From Paraburkholderia phosphatilytica (lineage in GTDB: Bacteria > Pseudomonadota > Gammaproteobacteria > Burkholderiales > Burkholderiaceae), in assembly GCF_003443895.1 (NCBI RefSeq), contig NZ_QQOA01000048.1, positions 1-52,835 of the forward strand: a stretch of DNA of 52,835 bases, written 5' to 3'. Under the pieces are notes generated by a model that did no database searches, was not told the origin of the DNA, and saw only the letters and a program-made list of their open reading frames with translations. Positions within the stretch are counted from its first letter, which is position 1; each line of letters begins with the position of its first letter. A program made the translations under genes and the position numbers. Below are positions 1 to 8,303 of this stretch, one piece after another.

Positions 1-341
1 TCGCTCTTGTTCACGACGGAATAATCGATCGGCTCGACCAGCCCCGCCTTCTCCGCGGCGAACGCGAAATCGCCTTCCACGTCGACCACGTCCCAGCTCA
101 CGTTGCCGCTGTCGACCATCGCTTTCAGCTTGCCGTAGTCCGTCGGGCCATCCATCAGCACGTTGATGCCCGTCTGCTGCGTGAACGGCTGCGCCCAGTC
201 TTTCTGCTGCGACGACTGCGTGGTGCCGCCCCAGCTCGTGAACACGATCTGGCCGGCGGCGTACGCGGCCGGCGCCGACGCCACGGTCGCCGCGCACGCG
301 GCGATCAGCGGCGCGATATACAGGGTCCATCTGCTGCTCAT
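1..341 (-). CDS. ABC transporter substrate-binding protein, polyamine (PotD) type, partial
   Basis: Only the first 113 codons are inside the window; the gene runs off the left edge on the minus strand. The N-terminus has a basic start, a hydrophobic core and an AYA cleavage site near residue 33, so it is an exported periplasmic protein. The mature start (QIVFTSWGGTTQ, then DWAQPFTQQTGINV and WDVVDVEGD) is the fold start seen in spermidine/putrescine-type solute-binding proteins, family SBP_bac_8/PotD. An in-frame ATG also lies two codons upstream (345-347), but GGAG sits about 7 nt before the ATG at 339-341, so that start is preferred. The ligand cannot be read from this fragment. ATPase and permease genes would be expected beyond the edge. 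An unusual motif shared with the neighbouring receptor gene lies about 140 bp upstream. Confidence 0.85.
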   Translation of the reverse strand, partial: MSSRWTLYIAPLIAACAATVASAPAAYAAGQIVFTSWGGTTQSSQQKDWAQPFTQQTGINVLMDGPTDYGKLKAMVDSGNVSWDVVDVEGDFAFAAEKAGLVEPIDYSVVNKS

Positions 342-480
342 TGTCATTCTCCGATTCGACTGCGTAGTGGTGACGATGGGGCCGTGGCCGGCGCGCATTA
401 CGGTTGCCGCAGGCCAGCGGCGAGACGTGCGGAGGTAGTGCTCGGGGGCCCTGCGGTCGCGGTTTGCGGCTGGGCGAGAT

Positions 481-500
481 TATGGTATGCCATCATATGG
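481..500. promoter_or_regulatory. Candidate operator, copy 1 of a shared motif
   Basis: The sequence is TATGGTATGCCAT, two variable bases, then TATGG. It has a partly symmetric core (ATGG-TATG-CCAT). The same arrangement with identical spacing recurs at 2257-2276; the two copies match at 18 of 20 positions. It lies in the 212 bp non-coding gap between the binding-protein start and the end of the first receptor gene, so it can only serve the binding-protein operon. The core resembles GntR-family operators (TGGTAT/ATACCA type), which is an inference; no cognate regulator is identifiable in the window. Confidence 0.5.
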
Positions 501-553
501 CACGCGAAAAGCGCGTCAAAAATGTCGGCGGGCGAAGGTTTTCCACAGGTGTG

Positions 554-2116
554 TCAATTCGCGCCGGCGAGCTTGAAGATCGCCACCGCGCCTTTCAGCG
601 TGGTCGCCTGTTCTTCGAGCGATTGCGCCGCGGCCGCCGCCTGCTCGACGAGCGCGGCGTTCTGTTGCGTCACCTGGTCCATCTGGTTGACCGCGAGGTT
701 GACCTGCTCGATGCCGCGGCCTTGCTCCTCCGAAGCCGCGGCGATTTCCGCGACGATGTCGGACACCTGCTTGATCGCGTGCTTGACCTGTCCCATCGTT
801 TCGCCCACGTCCGCGGCCTGCTTCGCGCCGCCCTGGATCATCTCGACGGACGAGCCGATCAGTTCCTTGATCTCCTTCGCAGCCGTGGCCGAACGCTGCG
901 CGAGGCTGCGGACCTCGCTGGCCACCACTGCGAAGCCGCGGCCCTGTTCGCCAGCGCGCGCGGCTTCGACCGCGGCATTCAGCGCGAGGATGTTGGTCTG
1001 GAACGCGATGCCCTCGATCACGCCGGTGATTTCGGAGATCCGGTTCGAACTGCCGCTGATCTGGCCGATGGTCTGCACCATGCCGAGCACCGCTTCGTTG
1101 CCGGCGTCGGCCATGCCCGATGCGCGCGCGGCGAGCGTGTTCGCGTGACGGGCGTTGTCGGTGTTCTGTCGGACGGTCTCCGTCAGCTCGGTCATGCTCG
1201 CCGCCGTTTCTTCGAGCGAGGCCGCCTGCTGCTCGGTGCGCGACGACAGATCGAAGTTGCCGGCCGCGATTTCGCTCGATGCGATGGCGATGCCGTCGGT
1301 GCCGGCTCGCACGTGCCCGACGATCTTCAACAGGCTTTGATTCATCGTCTTGAGGCTCAGCATCAGCTGCCCGGTTTCATCCGTCGACGAGGTGTCGATG
1401 CGCGTCGTCAGATCGCCCTCGGCGACGCGCGTGGCGAGCGCGACGGCCTGTTTCAGCGGACGCGAGATGATGCGCGCAAGCCAGCCGCCCGCGAGAATCG
1501 CTGCCAGCACCGCGAGCAGCGACGAAGTCAGGATGGTCGCGTACATGCGCGTGCGCAGCGACTCGAGTTCGTTGCGGGTGGCGGTCATCCGGTCGCGCTC
1601 GTAGGCGTCCAGCTTGTCGACGGCCGCGATCAGCTTTTCCGTGCCGAGGTAGGAGCCGAAGCCTTCGGTCATCTCGGACAGGTCGCTCACATTGACCGTG
1701 AACTCGTCCACCTTCTTGCGCTCGTCCACCAGCGGATTCACGACCGTGCGCAGCCACGCGTCGTACTGCTGCTGCGCGTCGCCGGCGAGCGTCGCGCCGT
1801 CGGGCGTAGCGTCGATCGACCGCAACGCGGTGAGCCGCGTGCCGAAGTCGCCGCCGTGCTTGACGATCCATTCCTTGTGCCCGGGCTTGCCGTTCAGGTT
1901 GTTGGCCAGCACGGCCCACACGATGTTCAGGTAGTCCGCCGTGCCGTCCTTCAGCAGCAGCAGCACGTCTTCCGATGCCGCGATGTCTTTCTGCTTCTGG
2001 TCGATGGCCCGGATGCTGGACACGCAGATGCCGGCACTGATCGCGAAGGTCACGATCACGCTGGCGAATGCGATGCCAATCTTGCCGGCGATGGTCAGGT
2101 TCCGAATGCTTTTCAT
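554..2116 (-). CDS. Methyl-accepting chemotaxis protein
   Basis: Inner-membrane chemoreceptor of about 520 residues. Membrane segment 1 is at residues 13-33, a periplasmic sensing domain follows to about 190, membrane segment 2 is at 192-212, then HAMP (about 213-265) and the cytoplasmic signalling coiled coil. The highly conserved hairpin tip (EGIAFQTNILALNAAVEAA) is at 368-386 and is followed by ARAGEQGRGFAVVASEVR. It would signal through CheA/CheW. There is no C-terminal CheR-tethering pentapeptide. The frame is open 37 codons further upstream, but that extension is a low-complexity Thr-rich stretch and chemoreceptors normally begin just before the first membrane helix, so the start at 2116 is preferred. 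It is divergent from the receptor at 2486. The upstream gap carries the same 20-bp motif found near the binding-protein gene. Confidence 0.95.
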   Translation of the reverse strand: MKSIRNLTIAGKIGIAFASVIVTFAISAGICVSSIRAIDQKQKDIAASEDVLLLLKDGTADYLNIVWAVLANNLNGKPGHKEWIVKHGGDFGTRLTALRSIDATPDGATLAGDAQQQYDAWLRTVVNPLVDERKKVDEFTVNVSDLSEMTEGFGSYLGTEKLIAAVDKLDAYERDRMTATRNELESLRTRMYATILTSSLLAVLAAILAGGWLARIISRPLKQAVALATRVAEGDLTTRIDTSSTDETGQLMLSLKTMNQSLLKIVGHVRAGTDGIAIASSEIAAGNFDLSSRTEQQAASLEETAASMTELTETVRQNTDNARHANTLAARASGMADAGNEAVLGMVQTIGQISGSSNRISEITGVIEGIAFQTNILALNAAVEAARAGEQGRGFAVVASEVRSLAQRSATAAKEIKELIGSSVEMIQGGAKQAADVGETMGQVKHAIKQVSDIVAEIAAASEEQGRGIEQVNLAVNQMDQVTQQNAALVEQAAAAAQSLEEQATTLKGAVAIFKLAGAN

Positions 2117-2485
2117 GGTCGTTGTCGTCGTCGTGATGAGGCGATGCCTGCGCCCTCGAGTCCCGGCTGGGCGCGTTGTAGAGGATTCCGGCGGGTGGTC
2201 GTCGTCTCGCAGATGATCTGCGGGCACGGCCTGCTGGACAGGTCAACGGCGCGTAATATGGTATGCCATATTATGGTTTACGCTAAGATCGTCACGGCTG
2301 GAAAGGTTGCGGAAGCATCGGGAGCCACGACGCAAAAGACTGGCGGCAGGCAGTGGTTACCCGAATGCGGTTCCCGGCAAAGCGGCCGTTATTGGAGAGA
2401 TGGCGCAAAAAGAGGCGTCGGCTCCGGCACGAAGCGCATCGCATGTCGGCGCATGTCTTCCTCGATGCGCAGGGAACCGACAAAC
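2117..2485. other. Divergent intergenic region between two chemoreceptor genes
   Basis: 369 bp separate the two divergent receptor starts. The only conspicuous element is the motif at 2257-2276. I see no FliA-type promoter of good quality and no convincing small ORF; frames open through here are antisense or upstream extensions of the receptors. Confidence 0.5.
2257..2276. promoter_or_regulatory. Candidate operator, copy 2 of a shared motif
   Basis: TATGGTATGCCAT-AT-TATGG, identical to the element at 481-500 except for the two central spacer bases. It lies 141 bp upstream of the minus-strand receptor start (copy 1 lies 140 bp upstream of its gene) and 210 bp upstream of the plus-strand receptor. 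The near-identical distance to the two minus-strand start codons supports a shared promoter or operator architecture. Confidence 0.55.
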
Positions 2486-4045
2486 ATGCAAAAGCGGAGT
2501 ATTTCCATCAAGGCGCGTATTGGTCTGGCCATGGCGTTCCTTGCGGCCTTGCTAATTGCGACCGGCTCGTTGGGGCTGGTCGGCATGGGGCGCGCGAACA
2601 GTGCCTACCGCGACACCGTCGCGAACCAGATGCCCGGCGCGACCGATATCGACAATGCCGAGATCTTCGCCGCGCGTGCGCGGATGGCGCTGGATCGTGC
2701 TGCCTTCATGATCGGCACGCCGGACGCCGCCAAGACCGCGGAACGCGCGAGCATGCTGTACGACAAGTCGCACGCGTGGTGGGACCGCTACCGCGCGCTG
2801 CCGCGCGATGCGGAAGAAGACCGGATTGCCCACGACGTCCAGAGCAAGCGCGATATCTACAAGACGGCGCTCGACGACTTCGCGAAGATCGTCGCGGCGG
2901 GGGATCAGGCGCACGTTGCCGAGGGCGCGAACCATCTGCAGGTGACCTACGCCGCGCTGTCCGCTGCCGACGATACGCTGCGGCAATTTCAGGCGGACCA
3001 GGCCGCGCGAGGTTTCGACGACGCGCAGTCATCGTTCGGAACCCTGAGGATCGTGACGATCGTCGCGCTGTGCGCGGGTTTGCTCGCGGCGCTGGGCACG
3101 TATGTCAACCTGCGGCGTGCGATCGGCCGTCCGCTGGCTGAAGCGCTCGGGCACTTCGATGCGATCGCGGCGGGCGATCTGCGTCGCCCCGTGGCCGCGC
3201 GCACGCATGACGAAATGGGTCAGCTGCTGAGCGGTATCGCGAAGATGCAGCAGAGCCTGACGGACACGGTGCGTTCGGTACGTACCGGCAGCGAATCGAT
3301 CGCGACGGCCATTCGCCAGATCTCCGCCGGCAATACGGATCTTTCTTCGCGCACGGAAGAGCAGGCGTCCGCGCTGCAGGAGACCGCGTCGAGCATGGAG
3401 CAGCTGACCGGCACGGTGAAGCAGAACGCGGAGAATGCGCGCCAGGCCAGCCAGCTGGCGTCCAATGCATCGGAAATCGCGAACCGCGGCAACGAGGTGG
3501 TGGGCCGCGTAGTCGGGACGATGGGCGACATCAACCACAGCTCGGCCCGAATCGCCGACATCATCACGATCATCGAAGGCATCGCGTTCCAGACCAACAT
3601 CCTCGCGTTGAACGCGGCGGTGGAGGCAGCGCGCGCGGGCGAGCAGGGCCGCGGCTTCGCGGTGGTCGCGGGCGAGGTGCGCAGCCTGGCGCAACGCTCG
3701 TCGGCGGCGGCGAAAGAAATCAAGGAGCTGATCGATAACTCGGTGGCGTGCGTGCAGTCGGGATCGGCGCTGGTCGGCGAGGCGGGACGCACGATGGGCG
3801 ACATCATCGGCGCGGTGCAGCGCGTGACCGACATCATGGGCGAAATCGCGGCGGCGTCCGAAGAGCAGAGCAACGGCATCGACCAGGTTGCGCGCGCCGT
3901 CACGCAGATGGACGAAGTCACGCAGCAGAATGCCGCGCTCGTCGAGGAGGCGGCCGCGGCTGCGCACTCGCTCGAAGATCAGGCGGCCGGTCTCAACCGG
4001 GCCGTGCAGATCTTCTCGATCGATGCGCGTGGCGCGTTCGCTTAG
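2486..4045 (+). CDS. Methyl-accepting chemotaxis protein, Tar-type sensor
   Basis: Chemoreceptor of 519 residues. Membrane helix 1 is at residues 11-33, then a helical periplasmic domain (about 35-185) resembling the Tar/TarH four-helix bundle, membrane helix 2 at 188-207, HAMP and the methylation/signalling coiled coil with the tip GIAFQTNILALNAAVEAARA. Start chosen at the ATG directly before the first helix, with AGGGA about 10 nt upstream; an in-frame ATG at 2453 would add 11 residues. The frame stays open far upstream only because it runs antisense to the other receptor. The signalling domain is close to that of the divergent receptor, while the ligand domains differ, so the pair probably sense different chemicals. 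Confidence 0.95.
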   Translation: MQKRSISIKARIGLAMAFLAALLIATGSLGLVGMGRANSAYRDTVANQMPGATDIDNAEIFAARARMALDRAAFMIGTPDAAKTAERASMLYDKSHAWWDRYRALPRDAEEDRIAHDVQSKRDIYKTALDDFAKIVAAGDQAHVAEGANHLQVTYAALSAADDTLRQFQADQAARGFDDAQSSFGTLRIVTIVALCAGLLAALGTYVNLRRAIGRPLAEALGHFDAIAAGDLRRPVAARTHDEMGQLLSGIAKMQQSLTDTVRSVRTGSESIATAIRQISAGNTDLSSRTEEQASALQETASSMEQLTGTVKQNAENARQASQLASNASEIANRGNEVVGRVVGTMGDINHSSARIADIITIIEGIAFQTNILALNAAVEAARAGEQGRGFAVVAGEVRSLAQRSSAAAKEIKELIDNSVACVQSGSALVGEAGRTMGDIIGAVQRVTDIMGEIAAASEEQSNGIDQVARAVTQMDEVTQQNAALVEEAAAAAHSLEDQAAGLNRAVQIFSIDARGAFA

Positions 4046-4066
4046 TCTGCGTAGGGTCTGAGACGG

Positions 4067-4098
4067 CTGACGGTGCAGGGCGCATGCCGCGCCGTCAG
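4067..4098. terminator. Possible bidirectional terminator between convergent genes
   Basis: CTGACGG (4067-4073) and CCGTCAG (4092-4098) form a 7-bp perfect inverted repeat with an 18-nt loop in the 50-bp gap between the receptor and the LacI gene. The right arm covers the LacI stop codon. There is no T-tract, so the call is weak. Confidence 0.25.
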
Positions 4099-5192
4099 TG
4101 CTCGCTGCGCTCGCCCGACGATTCCCGCGCCACCAGCGTCGGCAACGCTGGCGCGACCGATGCCGCGCCGCCCGCGCCGGCCAGATGCGCGAACAGCAGG
4201 TCGACGGCCTGTGACGCCATGTCGTCCAGATGCAGATCGACGGCGGTCAGCGGCGGCCGGCAACTGCGCGCGCGCGTGCCGTCGTAGCGCGTGACGACCT
4301 TGATGTCGCCGGGCACGCGTCGCCCATACCCGACGATCGCCTGCACCGCGCCGACCGCGAATGCATCGACGAGTGCGCACAGGCCATCCACGTCCGGATG
4401 CTCTTCAAGCAGGCGCGCGCTGGTCGCGTAACCGGCCGCTTCCCCGCCCGATTCATCCGCGACCGCGATGACCGGCGCCATTCGATGTGCCGCGCAGAAG
4501 CGCTCGTACGCGTCGCGCGCTTCGATGTACGAGTTGCGCTGCTGCGCGCCGACGAGCAGCGCGATCCGTTTGCAGCCTTGCTCGTGCAGATGGTTCAGCA
4601 GCAGCGCGGTGGTCGCCGATGAATGGATGTCGACGTAGGGCACCGCATCGTTGCCCGGCTGACGGCCGAGACACACGACGGGCAGGCCGCGCTCCTGCAG
4701 GTGCGCGACGTTCGCATCGTCGGCAGTGGGTTCGATGACGATCGCGCCGTCGATGTCGAGCTGTTCGAGCGGCAGGCGGCCCGCCATCATCGGCGGCACC
4801 AGCGCGAGCGCGAGCCCACGGGTGAGCGCGGCGGCCGCGGCGACGGCGGCCACCTCCATCAGGAAGCCGAGCCGCGACGCGCCGCCCGCGATCTCGAACG
4901 GCATCGATGAGATCAGCGCGATCGTATGCGCCTCGCCCGTGCGCAACCGTTGCGCGCGCACGCTTGGCCGGTAGCCGAGCGCGCGGGCGGTGTCCTTCAC
5001 GCGTTCGCGCGTGTGCGGATCGACGTAGCCCTTGTCGTTCAGCGCATGCGAGACTGTCGTTGTCGAGACGCCCGCGGCGCGCGCGACGTCGGCGATGGTG
5101 GGCCGCTGCCTGGCCTTGCCCGCGGTTGGGTCCGGCTCGTTGCTCGCGTCTTTGCCAGCGGTTTTGCCCGGCTTTTTGCTGTTTCTTTCCAC
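4095..5192 (-). CDS. LacI-family transcriptional repressor
   Basis: DNA-binding repressor of 365 residues. The LacI helix-turn-helix (TIADVARAAGVSTTTVSHAL) is at residues 32-51, followed by the hinge and a periplasmic-binding-protein-like ligand domain to the end. The start is chosen as GTG at 5192 because GGGAG precedes it closely and this gives a normal family length plus a 30-residue Lys/Pro-rich leader. The frame stays open to 5450, but that extension would translate the operator region and is rejected. It is divergent from the NCS2 permease operon. Two CAAATCGATTTG palindromes with the CG centre typical of LacI operators lie between the two genes, so it most likely represses the permease operon until a purine-like or related ligand is present. 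The ligand is not known. Confidence 0.93.
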   Translation of the reverse strand: MERNSKKPGKTAGKDASNEPDPTAGKARQRPTIADVARAAGVSTTTVSHALNDKGYVDPHTRERVKDTARALGYRPSVRAQRLRTGEAHTIALISSMPFEIAGGASRLGFLMEVAAVAAAAALTRGLALALVPPMMAGRLPLEQLDIDGAIVIEPTADDANVAHLQERGLPVVCLGRQPGNDAVPYVDIHSSATTALLLNHLHEQGCKRIALLVGAQQRNSYIEARDAYERFCAAHRMAPVIAVADESGGEAAGYATSARLLEEHPDVDGLCALVDAFAVGAVQAIVGYGRRVPGDIKVVTRYDGTRARSCRPPLTAVDLHLDDMASQAVDLLFAHLAGAGGAASVAPALPTLVARESSGERSEH

Positions 5193-5293
5193 GTCACTCC
5201 CGCTCCGATGGCGGATTCTCTCACGCGTGCGCCGCCCGTTCATCTGACGAATGAGCGGCGCCCGAAGCGGGAAAACCCTGCCGATTTCCCCGC

Positions 5294-5322
5294 TTGACAA
5301 CCGAAAAATGTAGGTTGATTCT
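5294..5322 (+). promoter_or_regulatory. Candidate sigma70 promoter for the NCS2 permease operon
   Basis: A perfect TTGACA (5294-5299) is followed after 17 bp by GATTCT (5317-5322), a poor -10 match (3 of 6). The strong -35 and the position just upstream of the two LacI operators support it as the regulated promoter. Confidence 0.5.
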
Positions 5323-5329
5323 ACAGTCG

Positions 5330-5341
5330 CAAATCGATTTG
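5330..5341. promoter_or_regulatory. LacI-type operator O1
   Basis: CAAATCGATTTG is a perfect 12-bp palindrome with a central CpG, the usual LacI/GalR operator form. It lies just downstream of the candidate -10, where bound repressor would block initiation. Confidence 0.75.
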
Positions 5342-5369
5342 GGGCAGTCGCCCATTTTTTAAATCTCGA

Positions 5370-5387
5370 TCCCAAATCGATTTGGGA
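5370..5387. promoter_or_regulatory. LacI-type operator O2
   Basis: TCCCAAATCGATTTGGGA is a perfect 18-bp palindrome containing the same 12-bp core as O1. The two centres are 43 bp apart, close to four helical turns, so cooperative binding or a short DNA loop is possible. Confidence 0.8.
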
Positions 5388-5448
5388 CGCGAAACCGCCG
5401 AAACCGGACGAACTCAGGTCCGCGCGGCGCACAGGAGGCAACACTGTC

Positions 5449-6834
5449 ATGGTTCACGTACCGTCGGTCCATGCCGTCGACGAGCGCCTGCCGCTCGCGA
5501 GGCTCTTTCTGTTCGGGTTGCAGCACGTGCTGGTCGTGGCGGCGTCGCCGATCACGGCGGTGTTTCTGGTCGCGAAAGCGCTCGGGCTCTCGTCCGCGCT
5601 GACCGTCGACCTGATCAGCGCGACCTTCCTCGTCTGCGGTCTCGGCACGCTGCTGCAGTCGTTCGGGCCGCTGAAATTCGGTGCGCGTCTGCCGTTCATC
5701 ATGGTGCCGGGCGGCGCGCCGGTCGTGCTGTTCGTGCTGATCGCGCAGCAGACGGATCTCGCCACCGCCGCCGGCGCGACGATCCTGACCGGCGTGTTCT
5801 ATTTCCTGCTGCTGCCGGTGTTCGCGCGCTGTCTGAAGTTTTTCCCGCGCATCGTGATCGGCACGATGCTGATCCTCGTCGCCGTGAACCTGATCCGCAT
5901 CTACGGCGTGGTGATCGTCGGCAAGCCAGGCACGGCCGAGTTCGGCAGCCCGGCCGGCATCGGTCTCGCGCTGGCCACGGTCGGCTTCACGGTGCTGTTC
6001 GCGAAGCTGTTCAAAGGCATGCTCGGCCAGTTGGCGGTGCTGCTCGGCCTGCTCGCCGGCGCGGTGCTCGCCTGGTCGCTTGGGCTGATGAGCTTCGCGG
6101 ATGTGTGGAGCGGCGCGATCGTCACGATGCCCACGCCGCTGCCGTTCGGCATCCCGCATTTCGACGTGCTGGCCGCGCTGCCGCTGCTGATTTTCAGCGT
6201 GATCTCGATGGCCGAAGCGACGGGGCAGACGGTGGCGATCGCCGAAGTGGTCGACAAGGAGATCGATCCGCAAACCGAGGTGCCGAAGACGATTCGCGGC
6301 GATGCGCTGATGTCGATCATCGGCGGCGTGTTCGGCACGTCGCTGATCATCACGAGCAGCGAGAACATCGGCATCGTGCAGGCGACCGGCGTGCGCTCGC
6401 GCTTCGTCACCGCGACGGCGGGGGCGCTGCTGGTCGTGATCGCGTTGCTCGCGCCGCTCGGGCGGCTCGCGAACGCGATCCCCGCGCCGGTGGTGGGCGG
6501 CACCGCGCTGATCGTGTTTTCGATCATCGGCGTGATGGGCATCAACCTGCTGCGGCAAGTCGATCTGCGCTCGCGCGCCAACATGTACACGCTCGCCGCC
6601 GCGCTGACGATGGGCGTGCTGCCGATCGTCGTGCCTGGCCTCTATGGCCGCTTTCCCGCCACGTTGCAGATCGTGCTCGGCAACGGTCTCGCGATGGGCG
6701 CGCTGACCGCCGTCATCGTCAATGCGCTGTTCGAGCATCTGCACTGGCGTGGGCGCGACGCCGCCAATGACCGTCGCGCCGACCCAGGCGCGCGCCTCGA
6801 AGCGGTCATCAACGACAACCATTCGTGCCACTGA
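5449..6834 (+). CDS. NCS2/NAT-family nucleobase (xanthine/urate/uracil-type) permease
   Basis: Inner-membrane proton symporter of 461 residues with about 14 hydrophobic segments. The NAT signature [QEP]-N-x-G-x4-T-[RKG] is present as ENIGIVQATG at residues 305-314, and the TM8 substrate-site glutamate as MAEATG (E256). This places it in the nucleobase-ascorbate transporter family; the exact base cannot be read. AGGAGG lies 10 nt before the ATG. It is the first gene of an operon with a deaminase, a TauE-like permease and a porin, behind a LacI-controlled promoter. A second NCS2 permease lies at 20436 in the same locus but differs strongly in sequence. Confidence 0.93.
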   Translation: MVHVPSVHAVDERLPLARLFLFGLQHVLVVAASPITAVFLVAKALGLSSALTVDLISATFLVCGLGTLLQSFGPLKFGARLPFIMVPGGAPVVLFVLIAQQTDLATAAGATILTGVFYFLLLPVFARCLKFFPRIVIGTMLILVAVNLIRIYGVVIVGKPGTAEFGSPAGIGLALATVGFTVLFAKLFKGMLGQLAVLLGLLAGAVLAWSLGLMSFADVWSGAIVTMPTPLPFGIPHFDVLAALPLLIFSVISMAEATGQTVAIAEVVDKEIDPQTEVPKTIRGDALMSIIGGVFGTSLIITSSENIGIVQATGVRSRFVTATAGALLVVIALLAPLGRLANAIPAPVVGGTALIVFSIIGVMGINLLRQVDLRSRANMYTLAAALTMGVLPIVVPGLYGRFPATLQIVLGNGLAMGALTAVIVNALFEHLHWRGRDAANDRRADPGARLEAVINDNHSCH

Positions 6835-6855
6835 ATCCCGTTCACCGGAAACGCC

Positions 6856-8292
6856 ATGCTCATGAATACTGCTTCTCTCACGGCCGCCGATCTGCAGGGC
6901 GCGTTGAAATCCGACACGCTGCTGCTCGTGCCCGGCCACGTGCTGCTCGCCGACGGTCCTACGCGCGGCTACGCCGTCGTCGTCTCGGGCGGCAAGTTCA
7001 CCGCGGTCGGTCCCGCCGACGAGATCGTCGCGAGCCATCCGCATCTCGAACCGCTCGCGCTGCCGGACAAGCTGCTGATGCCGGGCTTCATCGACGCGCA
7101 TCATCATCTGACGCAGTCGTTCGGCAAAGCGCTCGCGTTCGGCGAGCCGTCGGAGATCTACCGGCGCATCTGGGTGCCGCTCGAAAACTGTCTCGACGAA
7201 AACCTCGTGTATCTGTCCGCGAAGCTGGCCGCGCTCGAAGCGCTGCGCGGCGGCTTCACGACGGTCTGCGATGCCGGCACGCGCGCGAGCGGCGACGCTG
7301 CGACGATCGCATCCGCGACCCAGGAAGTCGGGGTGCGCTGCGTGCTTGGTTTGATCTGCAACGATCTCGCCGACGACATCGACGCCCGCGCGCGTGCCGC
7401 GATCGTCGTGCGCGCGCAGCAGCATCTGGCGCGCTGGGACGGCCATGCGCTCGTGCATCCGTCGCTGGCGATCTCGGTGCCGGAAGCCGGTTCGGACGGC
7501 ATGCTGCAGACCGTTGCCTCGATGTGCGCGGAAGCGGACGCGGTGTTCCAGACCCACGCGAACGAGCACCTCGCTGCCGTCGAACGCTCGATCGTGCGGC
7601 GCAGGATGCGGCCTATCGAGCATCTGCATTATGCGGGCGCGCTCGGTCCGCACACGCTGATCGCCCACGCGACGCTCGTCACGCCAACGGAACTGAATCT
7701 GCTCGCGAGCACGGGTGCAGCCGTCAGCTACAACCCGGTCGCGAGTTCGTGGAAGGGCAATGCGATTGCGCCTGCATTGCAGATGGCGGCGCTCGGCATC
7801 CGCTTCGGCCTCGGCACCGACGGCACGCGCAGCGACGCGTTTCGCCTGCTCGATGCGGCCGAAACCGCGCAGCGTTTCGCGTCGGGTCTTGCCACCGGCG
7901 ATTCGTCGTGCGGCGCGGGCACGTTATGGCTCGATCGCGCGCTGCGCGGCGGCGCCGATGCGTTGCGCCTGCAGGGCCGCATCGGCGAAATCGCACCCGG
8001 AAAAGCCGCGGACTTTCTGCTGGTCGATCTCGATGTGCCGGAAATGCGGCCGTCGTGGGATCTGACGTGGGAGCTGGTGAGACTGGCGAACCGCAGCCAG
8101 ATCGACGCGGTCTTCGTCGGCGGAAAGCTGCGGCTGTGGCAGGGCTGGCCGACGGATTGGGACGCGCGCGCGTTCCTGCATGAAGTGGCCGAAATCGCGA
8201 GCGCGGCAGTGGCGCGCGCGCCGATCCAGCGTGTGCATGGGGCGCCATCGTTGCAACCCGTCCCGCAGACGTCCTGTGCAACCTTCGATTGA
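6856..8292 (+). CDS. ATZ/TRZ-type amidohydrolase (N-heterocycle deaminase family)
   Basis: Metal-dependent hydrolase of 478 residues in the guanine/8-oxoguanine/chlorohydrolase branch of the amidohydrolase superfamily. Visible ligands are HxH in DAHHHLTQSF (H82, H84), THANEH (H234, H238), AHATL (H271) and GTDGTRSD (D322). This set fits a mononuclear Zn or Fe deaminase. A second in-frame ATG lies two codons in. It follows the NCS2 permease by 21 bp, so permease import and hydrolytic deamination of the same base is the simplest reading. The substrate is not determined; 8-oxopurine, isoguanine, aminopyrimidine and aminotriazine are all possible for the family. Confidence 0.88.
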   Translation: MLMNTASLTAADLQGALKSDTLLLVPGHVLLADGPTRGYAVVVSGGKFTAVGPADEIVASHPHLEPLALPDKLLMPGFIDAHHHLTQSFGKALAFGEPSEIYRRIWVPLENCLDENLVYLSAKLAALEALRGGFTTVCDAGTRASGDAATIASATQEVGVRCVLGLICNDLADDIDARARAAIVVRAQQHLARWDGHALVHPSLAISVPEAGSDGMLQTVASMCAEADAVFQTHANEHLAAVERSIVRRRMRPIEHLHYAGALGPHTLIAHATLVTPTELNLLASTGAAVSYNPVASSWKGNAIAPALQMAALGIRFGLGTDGTRSDAFRLLDAAETAQRFASGLATGDSSCGAGTLWLDRALRGGADALRLQGRIGEIAPGKAADFLLVDLDVPEMRPSWDLTWELVRLANRSQIDAVFVGGKLRLWQGWPTDWDARAFLHEVAEIASAAVARAPIQRVHGAPSLQPVPQTSCATFD

Positions 8293-8303
8293 GTGAGCCG
8301 AAC

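Noticed and set aside
2117..2300. FliA (sigma28) promoter for the chemoreceptors
   Set aside because: A TAAA on the minus strand near the shared motif has only a four-of-eight match to the sigma28 -10 at the right distance, too weak to claim.
404..2485. Very long plus-strand open frame running into the second chemoreceptor
   Set aside because: It is the antisense of the first receptor gene; its translation is Arg/His/Asp-rich without domains. Only the part from 2486 onward is a real protein.
5193..5450. N-terminal extension of the LacI gene
   Set aside because: It would translate through both operators and the permease promoter; the GTG at 5192 has a ribosome site and gives normal family length.
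5359..7668. 769-codon minus-strand open frame opposite the NCS2 permease and deaminase
   Set aside because: Arg/His/Gln/Asp-rich low-complexity translation typical of antisense frames in high-GC genes; the plus strand encodes recognised families with good ribosome sites.
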